Shown: piece by piece, positions 1 through 11,451 of the stretch
Layout of the letters: each line of letters begins with the position of its first letter
Numbering within the stretch: position 1 is the first letter of the stretch
Assembly (NCBI GenBank): GCA_947179155.2
Contig: OX359286.1
Span: forward strand, 37,353,408-37,417,407
From: Hedera helix
Lineage: Eukaryota > Streptophyta > Magnoliopsida > Apiales > Araliaceae
Length of the DNA: 64,000 nt
Direction of reading: 5' to 3'
Notes under the pieces: model-generated
Seen by the model: the letters and a program-made list of their open reading frames with translations, nothing else
Database searches by the model: none
What the model was told of the DNA's origin: nothing
Translations under genes and position numbers: made by a program

Positions 1-680
1 CCTTGTAATTCCTTTCTATGGAGAAACACGTAAGAATATATGATCTCCAACATTGAAACTTTCGTCCTTTCGATGAAGATCAGCATAACTCTTTTGTCAT
101 TCCTATGTAGCTTGTATTCGTCGTCTGATCATTTGGATCTTTTCTGTTGTCATGCGCACCAGCTCAGGTCCCAACAATTTTGCTTCTCTCACCTCATTCC
201 AACATACTGGAGAGTGACACTTTTGTCCATACAAAGCTTCAAATTGAGTCATTCCTATACTTACTTGATAACTGTTGTTGTAAGAGAATTCAACCAACGG
301 TAAATACTTGTTCCAACTTCCTTTGAAGTCTAACACACAAAGCCTTAATAAATCTTCAAAAGTTTTAATTGTCCTTTTCGATTGTCCATCTGTTTGGGGA
401 TGATAAGCAAAACTAAATCGTAGTTCGATGCCTATAGTTTTTTGTAAACTGATTCAAAATCGTGAAGTGAATCTAAGGTCCCGATCAGAAACTATGGATA
501 CTGACATGCCATGTATTCTCATAATCTCACTTATGTATATATTAGCTAGACGCTCAATTGAATAGTTTTCTCGTATAGGCAAGAAATGCGCGGACTTGGT
601 CAATCTATCTACGATGACCCAAATCGCATCCAAGCCTTGTGAAACTTTGGGAAGACCTGTCACAAAATCCATATTGATGT
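1..680 (-). pseudogene. Old Ty3/gypsy pol remnant, integrase part (host copy, segment 3)
   Basis: On the minus strand this reads as the integrase core and following linker of a Ty3/gypsy polyprotein: the MDFVTGLPKVSQGLDAIW block, a SDRD-type active-site block in which the usual SDRDPRF reads SDRDLRF, then the FSYNNSY and EALYG blocks. Several frameshifts break it, for example around positions 337-453. It matches the intact integrase at 13727-14300 but is clearly diverged from it. It continues beyond the left edge of the window. Its upstream part resumes at 7858 and again at 17755, because two younger elements landed inside it. Bases 676-680 (GATGT) are the left target duplication of the element at 681-7857. 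Confidence 0.9.
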
Positions 681-1472
681 TGTAAGACCCCGAATTTTAT
701 GAAATATAAAATTTAATTTTTCTTCATATATATTTTTTCATGAAACAGTAAGTGGTTAAATTGACGAAATTGAAAGTTAAGGATGTTATGTGCAAATTTT
801 ATTTTGTCGGGGAATATTCGTTTGGTCGGGGAATATTCGTGCCGTACGACGGCGCCGAAATAACAAATTATTGGTGGACCCCACAACGGAATATTTGTCG
901 GATATAGAAAACGACAGAAATAACCTTTTTAAATAAAAATAGTCAACGGAACTGTTAAAATACCGGTGATAAAAGAATAGTAGCATACGGTAGTTACTGG
1001 TATTTTCTGTAGCAATCGGTACTCTACAGTAACACACGGTATTGCATAGTGTCTCATATTATTGGTCTGATAATTGACACCGTAACTGTTACGCATCATT
1101 TCATCGATAATTGTCACTGCATAATATTTTATATTATCAATTCAATAATTATTGTTACACAGTATTTTGCATTATTGATTTAATAATTGTCATTACACTG
1201 TATTTTACATCATTGAGTCAATAATTGTTGCTGCACTGTTTTTAAAATTATTGAACCTAATAATTGTCACAGTAACATATGCACAATAATTCACATTATT
1301 GAATCAATAATTGTCATTACACAGTAACGTATGCTTTCTTTTACATTATTGTTATCTCTATTATGATGTTTTTTAAACAGTTGTATTTCATTAATTTATT
1401 GACTTGATATCTAAGAGCTAACTATTCTGTATTTATAACAATTAGTCATAATAATTGAATTGATAAAGTTAT

Positions 1473-1717
1473 TTGTTTATAATATAAAGTTAGGTGATTA
1501 TTAGGTGATATGAAATGAATGGTGTAGATTAAAGTGTGAAATATTGTTGAATAATTGAATTGATTTGTTTATAATATAAAGTTAGGTGATTATTAGGTGA
1601 TATGAAATGAATGGTGTAGATTAAAGTGTGAAATATTGTTGAATAATTGAATTGATTTGTTTATAATATAAAGTTAGGTGATTATTAGGTAATATGAAAT
1701 GAATGGTGTAGATTAAA
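1473..1717 (+). repeat. 92-bp tandem repeat in LTR, about 2.7 copies
   Basis: Units begin TTGTTTATAATATAAAGTTA at 1473, 1565 and 1657, an exact 92-bp period. The last copy breaks off after the GGTGTAGATTAAAG motif. The array lies 90-330 bp upstream of the LTR TATA box, where LTR promoters usually carry enhancer repeats. Equivalent arrays occur in the other LTRs at about 5255-5499, 8960-9200 and 15630-15870. The solo LTR at 54911 lacks it. Confidence 0.85.
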
Positions 1718-1805
1718 GATAATATAAAATTTGAAATGGATGGTGTAGATTAAAAGATGATATTTAAATGAATGGTTTAGATTAAAGGAATGATAAGATT
1801 TTTGG

Positions 1806-1815
1806 CTATAAATAG
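1806..1815 (+). promoter_or_regulatory. LTR TATA box
   Basis: CTATAAATAG lies between an AT-rich upstream region with the 92-bp repeats and a CT-rich stretch typical of an LTR transcript start (R region). The same motif sits at the matching place in all five LTRs of this family in the window. Confidence 0.7.
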
Positions 1816-2662
1816 AAGCCTTAACTTAAGGATTTTTCATAAACTTCCTTACTTATTCTTTCTTTCACTCTCTAAATACTTCTTTGTGTAAGTTCTCTCT
1901 AAGTGTTTTTAAGTCATTCCTAGTTTTGAAATCTTTTACATTCTCCTTTGAATTCCCGAGTGGAATTTTCTTATGTACAGTAACTCTTTCGAAAAATCAT
2001 AGTAAAGTCATTATTTGTCAGAATTTAATGAATTAAAAGCCTGTCTCTTCAGTTTTTCGTCCTCTACAACTTTGAAGAAGGGAGAAAAGTCATCTGAAAT
2101 CATCTTCATGTCTTAAAATACTAAAAACTGTAACCTATTCTGATTTTCGTCACTATTTTCAGTCTTAGTTTTGAAAATTCATAACTCATTCATATTAACT
2201 CCGAATTGAGTGATTCTTGAGTCTATGCCGTCTATCTTTCCGAGAGTAACATTATTTTAAAAGCATAAAGAGATTTTAAAAACTCTAGAAGACTCAAAAG
2301 TCAGATTCCTTACTGCTACAAACAAGGAAGGATTTGTTCGGCTATAAACTTGTTTCACAATATCAAGGTAAGGAATATCATTCTTTTCACACTCTTAAAT
2401 TTATTACGGTAAGGAATGTCATTTTCTTTTCTTACTTGTAAGAAATATCATTTTCTTTTATACTCTTAACCTTATTATGGTAAGGAATGTTATCTTCTTT
2501 CATCTTCTATTATTAAAACTTACTACGGTAAGGGATACCATCTTTTTCATCTTCCATTATTCAAACATACTATGGTAAGGGATTATCATTATTTGATTCT
2601 CGATAATAATATTGTTTCTTCCTTACTCATAAGACGTGCCTTTTATTTCCATGTATTAAATT

Positions 2663-3003
2663 GTGGGAATAACCTTACGGAGCGGATTGCCGCCTGTTGG
2701 TGAATAACCTTTCGTATTCATTCATTATTAATCTCTGAGAATAACCTTACGGAGCGGATTGCCGCCTGTTTGGTGAATAACTCTTTGTACTCAAATTCTA
2801 TTAAATTGTGGGAATAACCTTACGGAGCGGATTGCCGCCTGTTGGTGAATAACCTTTCGTATTCATTCATTATTAATCTCTGAGAATAACCTTACGGAGC
2901 GGATTGCTGCCTGTTTGGTGAATAACTCTTTGTACTCAAATTCTATTAAATTGTGGGAATAACCTTACGGAGCGGATTGCCGCCTGTTGGTGAATAACCC
3001 TTT
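2663..3003 (+). repeat. Five GC-rich hairpin modules in LTR
   Basis: Five copies of a block containing GAATAACCTTACGGAGCGGA followed by TTGCCGCCTGTT, spaced about 70 bp apart in an otherwise AT-rich LTR. Each contains the inverted repeat GCGG-ATTG-CCGC. Copies alternate between two flanking types (CTGTTGGTG and CTGTTTGGTG), so the higher-order unit is about 140 bp. Copy number varies between family members: five here and at 6324-6664, four at 9622-9893 and 16293-16563, three at 56454-56649. Confidence 0.85.
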
Positions 3004-4196
3004 GTATTAATTTCCTTCACCTTTTGTTAATCAAACCTGCTACGGTAAGGGATATTATTTTCTTTCATACTCTTAAATCGAAATTTATTATGGAACTATT
3101 GCTTCTATAATTCCTGAAAATATTATATGTTCCATAATAGTTGAACTTCATTATTTCAACTGAACCTTCCTATTTACGTGAACCTTTCTATTGAATTGTA
3201 ACCGTTATTCTGAACTGTGGATCTTGAATATCATTTTTAAATTTCACTCCACATCATGTTGACAATTTGGACATTATTTGAATCTGTACAAAGTAAACTT
3301 CCGATACTTATTGTTATCCTATTTCTTCTGTTCATCATTTATATCATTCTAATCATCCAAAAATCAAGCTGTTGTGAATATCTGTGGCCGGGGGCACAGA
3401 TGTGATATATTTGTTGAACAGATGATAGGTTAAAGGCGATATAATAGGTTAAAGGCGATACATCTGTTCGGTGTCTTTTATGGCACGTGGTGAATGTTCT
3501 CTTTGGCCCGTAGTGCAAAGATGAACTGTTGTTTGGTATGATTATGACCAAAGGCTGAATCTGGTATAATCATGACCGTTGGTGCTATATTGAATATCTT
3601 TGGCCCGTAGTACAAAGATGAACTGTTGATGTGCATGATTATGATCAGGAACTGTGAATTTGTATTATCTTGACTAATGATACTTCAGATGATAAAAGTT
3701 GATGATGTTTTTCCTAAAAAGAGAACCGAGTGGACATTATAGTCTGCATTATTCTTCTAATAGATTACTCATTCCGCTGCTATTATTGATCTGAACATTG
3801 TTTAAGAATTTAACTGCAGTTTTTGATATAAACCTTGTAGTCTATTGTATTCTATCAAAAACTCAACTGTTGAAGGCTAATGATAATTTATTCGTCATTA
3901 TCTTAGTCATGATATTTCTTACTGGGCTATTTGAGCTCACCCTTTCTTTTGTTCCATTGTTTTTCAACAGGAGATGAAAACATAACAGGGTCTAGCCGGG
4001 GAATGGAGTGAGGGTCCGAGGAATAGTTATCATAGTCTTCACGTTTTGTAAAATAGTGTGGCAATAATAGTGAAGACTTAGTTGTGTATTATTATACACT
4101 GTATTGTAGTACGTTGTGCTTTGTTGTAATAATTTTGTTGTAGTCTTTTGACGACTCAAGTTTGGGCTGTGTGGGCCCAGATTTGGGGGCGTCACA

Positions 4197-4462
4197 GTTG
4201 GTATCAGAGCTTAGGGATATGGTCTTTAATGGAGATCTGGGGTTAGAACTAGGAGGGGAGAGACGAATAAAATCAGTCACTAGTGCGTCCTACCTAAATT
4301 AGATTTGATTATCTAATGAGTTGATTTGAATATAGGGACATGAAATGATGACTCAGTTTGTTTGAACTAACAATTATTTTGTGACCACAGTTATGTATCC
4401 TTACCTCTTCGAAATGCCAGGTACGTCAATTTCGGGGACGAAATTTCATAAGGAGGGGAGGT
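4197..4462 (+). other. 266-bp interior: PBS, leader, pol tail, PPT
   Basis: TGGTATCAGAGC at 4199-4210 is the primer-binding site for the 3' end of initiator methionine tRNA. A leader matching 11267-11450 of the larger element follows, then a sudden jump at about 4391-4399 to the last pol codons (matching 14745 onward). The polypurine tract AGGAGGGGAGG is at 4451-4461. The jump falls at a shared GTAT. The deletion creates an ATG at 4393 in frame with the pol tail, giving a 24-codon ORF that stops at 4465-4467 inside the right LTR. Whether this peptide is ever made is unknown. Confidence 0.88.
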
Positions 4463-7400
4463 TGTAAGACCCCGAATTTTATGAAATATAAAATTTAATT
4501 TTTCTTCATATATATTTTTTCATGAAACAGTAAGTGGTTAAATTGACGAAATTGAAAGTTAAGGATGTTATGTGCAAATTTTATTTTGTCGGGGAATATT
4601 CGTTTGGTCGGGGAATATTCGTGCCGTACGACGGCGCCGAAATAACAAATTATTGGTGGACCCCACAACGGAATATTTGTCGGATATAGAAAACGACAGA
4701 AATAACCTTTTTAAATAAAAATAGTCAACGGAACTGTTAAAATACCGGTGATAAAAGAATAGTAGCATACGGTAGTTACTGGTATTTTCTGTAGCAATCG
4801 GTACTCTACAGTAACACACGGTATTGCATAGTGTCTCATATTATTGGTCTGATAATTGACACCGTAACTGTTACGCATCATTTCATCGATAATTGTCACT
4901 GCATAATATTTTATATTATCAATTCAATAATTGTTGTTACACAGTATTTTGCATTATTGATTTAATAATTGTCATTACACTGTATTTTACATCATTGAGT
5001 CAATAATTGTTGCTGCACTGTTTTTAAAATTATTGAACCTAATAATTGTCACAGTAACATATGCACAATAATTCACATTATTGAATCAATAATTGTCATT
5101 ACACAGTAACGTATGCTTTCTTTTACATTATTGTTATCTCTATTATGATGTTTTTTAAACAGTTGTATTTCATTAATTTATTGACTTGATATCTAAGAGC
5201 TAACTATTCTGTATTTATAACAATTAGTCATAATAATTGAATTGATAAAGTTATTTGTTTATAATATAAAGTTATGTGATTATTAGGTGATATGAAATGA
5301 ATGGTGTAGATTAAAGTGTGAAATATTGTTGAATAATTGAATTGATTTGTTTATAATATAAAGTTAGGTGATTATTAGGTGATATGAAATGAATGGTGTA
5401 GATTAAAGTGTGAAATATTGTTGAATAATTGAATTGATTTGTTTATAATATAAAGTTAGGTGATTATTAGGTAATATGAAATGAATGGTGTAGATTAAAG
5501 ATAATATAAAATTTGAAATGGATGGTGTAGATTAAAAGATGATATTTAAATGAATGGTTTAGATTAAAGGAATGATAAGATTTTTGGCTATAAATAGAAG
5601 CCTTAACTTAAGGATTTTTCATAAACTTCCTTACTTATTCTTTCTTTCACTCTCTAAATACTTCTTTGTGTAAGTTCTCTCTAAGTGTTTTTAAGTCATT
5701 CCTAGTTTTGAAATCTTTTACATTCTCCTTTGAATTCCCGAGTGGAATTTTCTTATGTACAGTAACTCTTTCGAAAAATCATAGTAAAGTCATTATTTGT
5801 CAGAATTTAATGAATTAAAAGCCTGTCTCTTCAGTTTTTCGTCCTCTACAACTTTGAAGAAGGAAGAAAAGTCATCTGAAATCATATGCCGTCTATCTTT
5901 CCGAGAGTAACATTATTTTAAAAGCATAAAGAGATTTTAAAAACTCTAGAAGACTCAAAAGTCAGATTCCTTACTGCTACAAACAAGGAAGGATTTGTTC
6001 GGCTATAAACTTGTTTCACAATATCAAGGTAAGGAATATCATTCTTTTCACACTCTTAAATTTATTACGATAAGGAATGTCATTTTCTTTTCTTACTTGT
6101 AAGAAATATCATTTTCTTTCATACTCTTAACCTTATTATGGTAAGGAATGTTATCTTCTTTCATCTTCTATTATTAAAACTTACTACGGTAAGGGATACC
6201 ATCTTTTTCATCTTCCATTATTCAAACATACTATGGTAAGGGATTATCATTATTTGATTCTCGATAATAATATTGTTTCTTCCTTACTCATAAGACGTGC
6301 CTTTTATTTCCATGTATTAAATTGTGGGAATAACCTTACGGAGCGGATTGCCGCCTGTTGGTGAATAACCTTTCGTATTCATTCATTATTAATCTCTGAG
6401 AATAACCTTACGGAGCGGATTGCCGCCTGTTTGGTGAATAACTCTTTGTACTCAAATTCTATTAAATTGTGGGAATAACCTTACGGAGCGGATTGCCGCC
6501 TGTTGGTGAATAACCTTTCGTATTCATTCATTATTAATCTCTGAGAATAACCTTACGGAGCGGATTGCCGCCTGTTTGGTGAATAACTCTTTGTACTCAA
6601 ATTCTATTAAATTGTGGGAATAACCTTACGGAGCGGATTGCCGCCTGTTGGTGAATAACCCTTTGTATTAATTTCCTTCACCTTTTGTTAATCAAACCTG
6701 CTACGGTAAGGGATATTATTTTCTTTCATACTCTTAAATCGAAATTTATTATGGAACTATTGCTTCTATAATTCCTGAAAATATTATATGTTCCATAATA
6801 GTTGAACTTCATTATTTCAACTGAACCTTCCTATTTACGTGAACCTTTCTATTGAATTGTAACCGTTATTCTGAACTGTGGATCTTGAATATCATTTTTA
6901 AATTTCACTCCACATCATGTTGACAATTTGGACATTATTTGAATCTGTACAAAGTAAACTTCCGATACTTATTGTTATCCTATTTCTTCTGTTCATCATT
7001 TATATCATTCTAATCATCCAAAAATCAAGCTGTTGTGAATATCTGTGGCCGGGGGCACAGATGTGATATATTTGTTGAACAGATGATAGGTTAAAGGCGA
7101 TATAATAGGTTAAAGGCGATACATCTGTTCGGTGTCTTTTATGGCACGTGGTGAATGTTCTCTTTGGCCCGTAGTGCAAAGATGAACTGTTGTTTGGTAT
7201 GATTATGACCAAAGGCTGAATCTGGTATAATCATGACCGTTGGTGCTATATTGAATATCTTTGGCCCGTAGTACAAAGATGAACTGTTGATGTGCATGAT
7301 TATGATCAGGAACTGTGAATTTGTATTATCTTGACTAATGATACTTCAGATGATAAAAGTTGATGATGTTTTTCCTAAAAAGAGAACCGAGTGGACATTA

Positions 7401-7857
7401 TAGTCTGCATTATTCTTCTAATAGATTACTCATTCCGCTGCTATTATTGATCTGAACGTTGTTTAAGAATTTAACTGCAGTTTTTGATATAAACCTTGTA
7501 GTCTATTGTATTCTATCAAGAACTCAACTGTTGAAGGCTAATGATAATTTATTCGTCATTATCTTAGTCATGATATTTCTTACTGGGCTATTTGAGCTCA
7601 CCCTTTCTTTTGTTCCATTGTTTTTCAACAGGAGATGAAAACATAACAGGGTCTAGCCGGGGAATGGAGTGAGGGTCCGAGGAATAGTTATCATAGTCTT
7701 CACGTTTTGTAAAATAGTGTGGCAATAATAGTGAAGACTTAGTTGTGTATTATTATACACTGTATTGTAGTACGTTGTGCTTTGCTGTAATAATTTTGTT
7801 GTAGTCTTTTGACGACTCAAGTTTGGGCTGTGTGGGCCCAGATTTGGGGGCGTCACA
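4463..7857 (+). repeat. Right LTR of collapsed element (3395 bp)
   Basis: Nearly identical to 681-4196 but missing 121 bp at about position 5886, corresponding to roughly 2106-2226 of the left LTR. The rest aligns with only scattered substitutions. TATA box CTATAAATAG at 5588-5597, 92-bp repeats from 5255, five hairpin modules at 6324-6664. Followed directly by the target duplication GATGT. Confidence 0.93.
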
Positions 7858-8142
7858 GATGTGTTCCCACTTTCATTCGGGAACCTCAAGTGGTTGCAAT
7901 GGAGCCTTAGGCACTTGATGCCCCGCCTTGATACGTTGACACGTTAAATAACTCGAGACAAACTCAACGATCTCCTTCTTCATATTACTCCACCAAAATG
8001 TATGTCGAAGGTAACGATACATTTTGGTACTTTCAGGATGAATCACAAACGACGTATTGTGTGCTTTTATCATGATTTTATACTTTAATTCAGCGACGTT
8101 AGGAATATAGAGTCAATGGTTGACTCGAAGTTCGAAGTATCC
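7858..8142 (-). pseudogene. Old Ty3/gypsy pol remnant, zinc-binding part (host copy, segment 2)
   Basis: The minus strand encodes the integrase N-terminal region (the HPESTKMYRYLRHTFWW block, then LTCQRIKA and the PLEVPE linker). This lies exactly between segments 1 and 3 of the host element. In the zinc-binding motif the first cysteine of the usual CLTC is replaced by tyrosine (YLTC). Bases 7858-7862 (GATGT) and 8138-8142 (TATCC) are halves of the target duplications made by the two younger insertions. Confidence 0.88.
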
Positions 8143-11083
8143 TGTAAGACCCCGAATTTTATGAAATACAAAATTTAATTTTTCTTCATATATATATATT
8201 TTTTTTAAACAGTAAGTGGTTAAATTAACAAAATTGAAAGTTAAGGATGTTATGTGCAAATTTTATTTTGTCGGACAATATTCGCTTTGTCGAGGAATAT
8301 TCGTTTGGTCGGGGAATATTCGTGCCGTACGACGGCGCCGAAATAATAAATTATTGGTGGACCCCACAACGGAATATTTGTCGAATATAGAAAACGACAG
8401 AAGTAACCTTTTTAAATAAAAATAGTCAACGGAACTGTTAAAATACCGGTGATAAAAGAATAGTAGCATACGGTAGTTTATGGTATTTTCTGTAGCACAC
8501 GGTACTCTACAGTAACACACGGTATTGCATAGTGTCTCATATTATTGGTCTGATAATTGACACCGTAACTGTTACGCATCATTTCATCGATAATTGTCAC
8601 TGCATAATATTTTATATTATCAATTCAATAATTGTTGTTACACAGTATTTTGCATTATTGATTTAATAATTGTCATTACACTGTATTTTATATCATTGAG
8701 TCAATAATTGTTGTTGCACTGTTTTTAAAATTATTGAACCTAATAATTGTCACAGTAACATATGCACAGTAATTCACATTATTGAATCAATAATTGTCAT
8801 TACACAGTAACGTATGCTTTATTTTACATTATTGTTATCTCTATTATGATGTTATTTAAACAGTTGTATTTCATTAATTTATTGACTTGATATCTAAGAG
8901 CTAACTATACTGTATTTATAACAATTAGTCATAATAATTGAATTGATAAAGTTATTTGTTTATAATATAAAGTTAGGTGATTATTAGGTGATATGAAATG
9001 AATGGTGTAGATTAAAGTGTGAATTATTGTTGAATAATTGAATTGATTTGTTTATAATATAAAGTTAGGTGATTATTAGGTGATATGAAATGAATGGTGT
9101 AGATTAAAGTGTGAATTATTGTTGAATAATTAAATTGATTTGTTTATAATATAAAGTTAGGTGATTATTAGGTGATATGAAATGAATGGTGTAGATTAAA
9201 GATAATATAATATTTGAAATGGATGGTGTAGATTAAAAGATGATCTTTAAATGAATGGTTTAGATTAAATGAATGATAAGATTTTTGGCTATAAATAGAA
9301 GCCTTAACTTAAGGATTTTTCATAAACTTCCTTACTTATTCTTTCTTTCTCTCTCTAAGTACTTCTTGTGAAAGTTCTCTTTAAGTGTGCTTAAGTCATC
9401 TTGAGTATTTGTGAAGATCTATAAGTATACGTGTACTGTTCAAGTTAATCAACCTCATTTAAATCAATATCCAGTCACGTGTTACGGTAAGGGATACCAT
9501 CTTTTTCATCTTCCATTATTCAAACATACTATGGTAAGGGATTATCATTATTTGATTCTCGATAATAATATTGTTTCTTCCTTACTCATAAGACGTGCCT
9601 TTTATTTCCATGTATTAAATTGTGGGAATAACCTTACGGAGCGGATTGCCGCCTGTTGGTGAATAACCTTTCGTATTCATTCATTATTAATCTCTGAGAA
9701 TAACCTTACGGAGCGGATTGCCGCCTGTTTGGTGAATAACTCTTTGTACTCAAATTCTATTAAATTGTGGGAATAACCTTACGGAGCGGATTGCCGCCTG
9801 TTTGGTGAATAACTCTTTGTACTCAAATTCTATTAAATTGTGGGAATAACCTTAAGGAGCGGATTGCCGCCTGTTAGTGAATAACCCTTTGTATTAATTT
9901 CCTTCACCTTTTGTTAATCAAACCTGCTACGGTAAGGGATATTATTTTCTTTCATACTCCTAAATCGAAATTTATTATGGAACTATTGCTTCTATAATTC
10001 CTGACAATATTATATGTTCCATAATAGTTGAACTTCATTATTTCAACTGAACCTTCCTATTTACGTGAACCTTTCTATTGAATTGTAACCGTTATTCTGA
10101 ACTGTGGATCTTGAATATCATTTTTAAATTTCACTCCACATCATGTTGACAATTTGGACATTATTTGAATCTGTACAAAGTAAACTTCCGATACTTATTG
10201 TTATCCTATTTCTTCTGTTCATCATTTATATCATTCTAATCATCCAAAAATCAAGCTGTTGTGAATATCTGTGGCGGGGGGCACAGATGTGTTATATTTG
10301 TTGAACAGATGATAGGTTAAAGGCGATATAATAGGTTAAAGGCGATACATCTGTTCGGTGTCTTTTATGGCACGTGGTAAATGTTCTCTTTGGCCCGTAG
10401 TGCAAAGATGAACTGTTGTTTGGTATGATTATGACCAAAGGCTGAATCTGGTATAATCATGACCGTTGGTGTTATATTGAATGTCTTTGGCCCGTAGTGC
10501 AAAGATGAACTGTTGATCTGCATGATTATGATCAGGAACTGTGAATTTGTATTATCTTGACTAATGATATTTCAGATGATAAAAGTTGATGATGTTTTTC
10601 CTAAAAAGAGAACCGAGTGGACATTATAGTCTGCATTATTCTTCTAATAGATTACTCATTCCGCTGCTATTATTGAACTGAACGTTGTTTAAGAATTTAA
10701 CTGCAGTTTTTGATATAAACCTTGTAGTCTATTGTATTCTATCAAGAACTCAACTGTTGAAGACTAATGATAATTTATTCGTCATTATCTTAGTCATGAT
10801 ATTCTTTACTGGGCTATTTGAGCTCACCCTTTCTTTTGTTCCATTGTTTTTCAACAGGAGATGAAAACATAACAGGGTCTAGCCGGGGAATGGAGTGAGG
10901 GTTCGAGGAATAGTTATCATAGTCTTCACGTTTTGTAAAATAGTGTGGCAATAATAGTGAAGACTTAGTTGTGTATTATTATACACTGTATTGTTGTACG
11001 TTGTGCTTTGTTGTAATAATTTTGTTGTAGTCTTTTGACGACTCAAGTTTGGGCTGTGTGGGCCCAGATTTGGGGGCGTCACA
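8143..11083 (+). repeat. 5' LTR (2941 bp)
   Basis: TGTAAGACC...GTCACA. It belongs to the same family as the LTR at 681 but a different subfamily: it lacks about 500 bp downstream of the TATA box and carries its own segment with AGATCTATAAGTATACGTGT. TATA box CTATAAATAG at 9289-9298. Four hairpin modules at 9622-9893, one of which has CTTAAGGAG instead of CTTACGGAG. Confidence 0.94.
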
Positions 11084-11451
11084 GTTGGTATCAGAGCCAT
11101 ATAACGAAGAGCCCCGAGCCTCTCGCTGGTGACTTCCTAGGGAAAGGGGATGCACCGAAGCCAGACTCTCCGTAGGGGACGCCTATAGTACAGGTGGCAA
11201 ACTGATAGGTACCATTGTGAGGTGCTGTCCCTATGGTGGGATGAGTGTCACAGTTGGCATCAGAGCTTAGGGATATGGTCTTTAATGGAGATCTGGGGTA
11301 GAACTAGGAGGGGAGAGACGAATAGAATCAGTCACTAGTGTGTCCTACCTAAAATAGATTTTATTATCTAATGAGTCGATTTGAATGTAGGAACATGAAG
11401 TGATGAGTCAGTTTATTTGAACTAACATTTATTTTGTGACCACAGTTTAGT
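11084..11451 (+). other. Leader with two tandem primer-binding sites
   Basis: TGGTATCAGAGC at 11086-11097 follows the 5' LTR directly and is the normal initiator-tRNA primer site. A second, slightly altered copy, TGGCATCAGAGC (11255-11266), is again preceded by the LTR-end sequence GTCACA (11247-11252). The 169 bp between them (11084-11252) are GC-richer and absent from the relative at 4197. After the second copy the leader matches that relative (CTTAGGGATATGGTCTTTAA). This looks like a template-switch or recombination product joining two leaders. Confidence 0.8.

Larger units (their letters stand above)
681..4196 (+). repeat. Left LTR of collapsed element (3516 bp)
   Basis: Starts TGTAAGACCCCGAATTTTAT and ends GGGCGTCACA. 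It is very long for a plant LTR. It contains a 92-bp tandem repeat (1473-1717), a TATA box (1806-1815), a run of five hairpin-bearing GC-rich modules (2663-3003), and two copies of a short block containing TTTGGCCCGTAGT near 3500 and 3600. No coding sequence is recognised; the small ORFs in it are repeated by chance in every LTR copy. Confidence 0.93.
681..7857 (+). mobile_element. Internally collapsed Ty3/gypsy LTR retrotransposon (two LTRs, 266-bp interior)
   Basis: A complete LTR-LTR insertion. LTRs at 681-4196 and 4463-7857 begin TGTAAGACC and end GTCACA. The insertion is flanked by the 5-bp duplication GATGT at 676-680 and 7858-7862. The interior keeps only a primer-binding site, a short leader, the last few codons of pol and the polypurine tract, so no protein needed for movement is encoded. 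The LTRs differ by about ten substitutions seen by eye plus one 121-bp deletion in the right LTR, so the insertion is young. If it moved in this collapsed form, all enzymes came from relatives in trans. The alternative is that a full copy inserted and lost its interior later. Confidence 0.93.

Noticed and set aside
786..1117. Small minus-strand ORFs repeated in each LTR (also at 4568, 8263 and 14934)
   Set aside because: They recur only because the LTR recurs, have no recognisable domain and overlap LTR promoter sequence.
2663..3003. Regularly spaced repeats considered as a CRISPR-like array
   Set aside because: Eukaryotic LTR context, spacers are themselves repeated, and every LTR of the family carries it.
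3339..3551. 70-codon minus-strand ORF with HKRHRTDVSPLTYYIA in two LTRs
   Set aside because: Present only as an LTR shadow; absent or broken in the other LTR subfamily.
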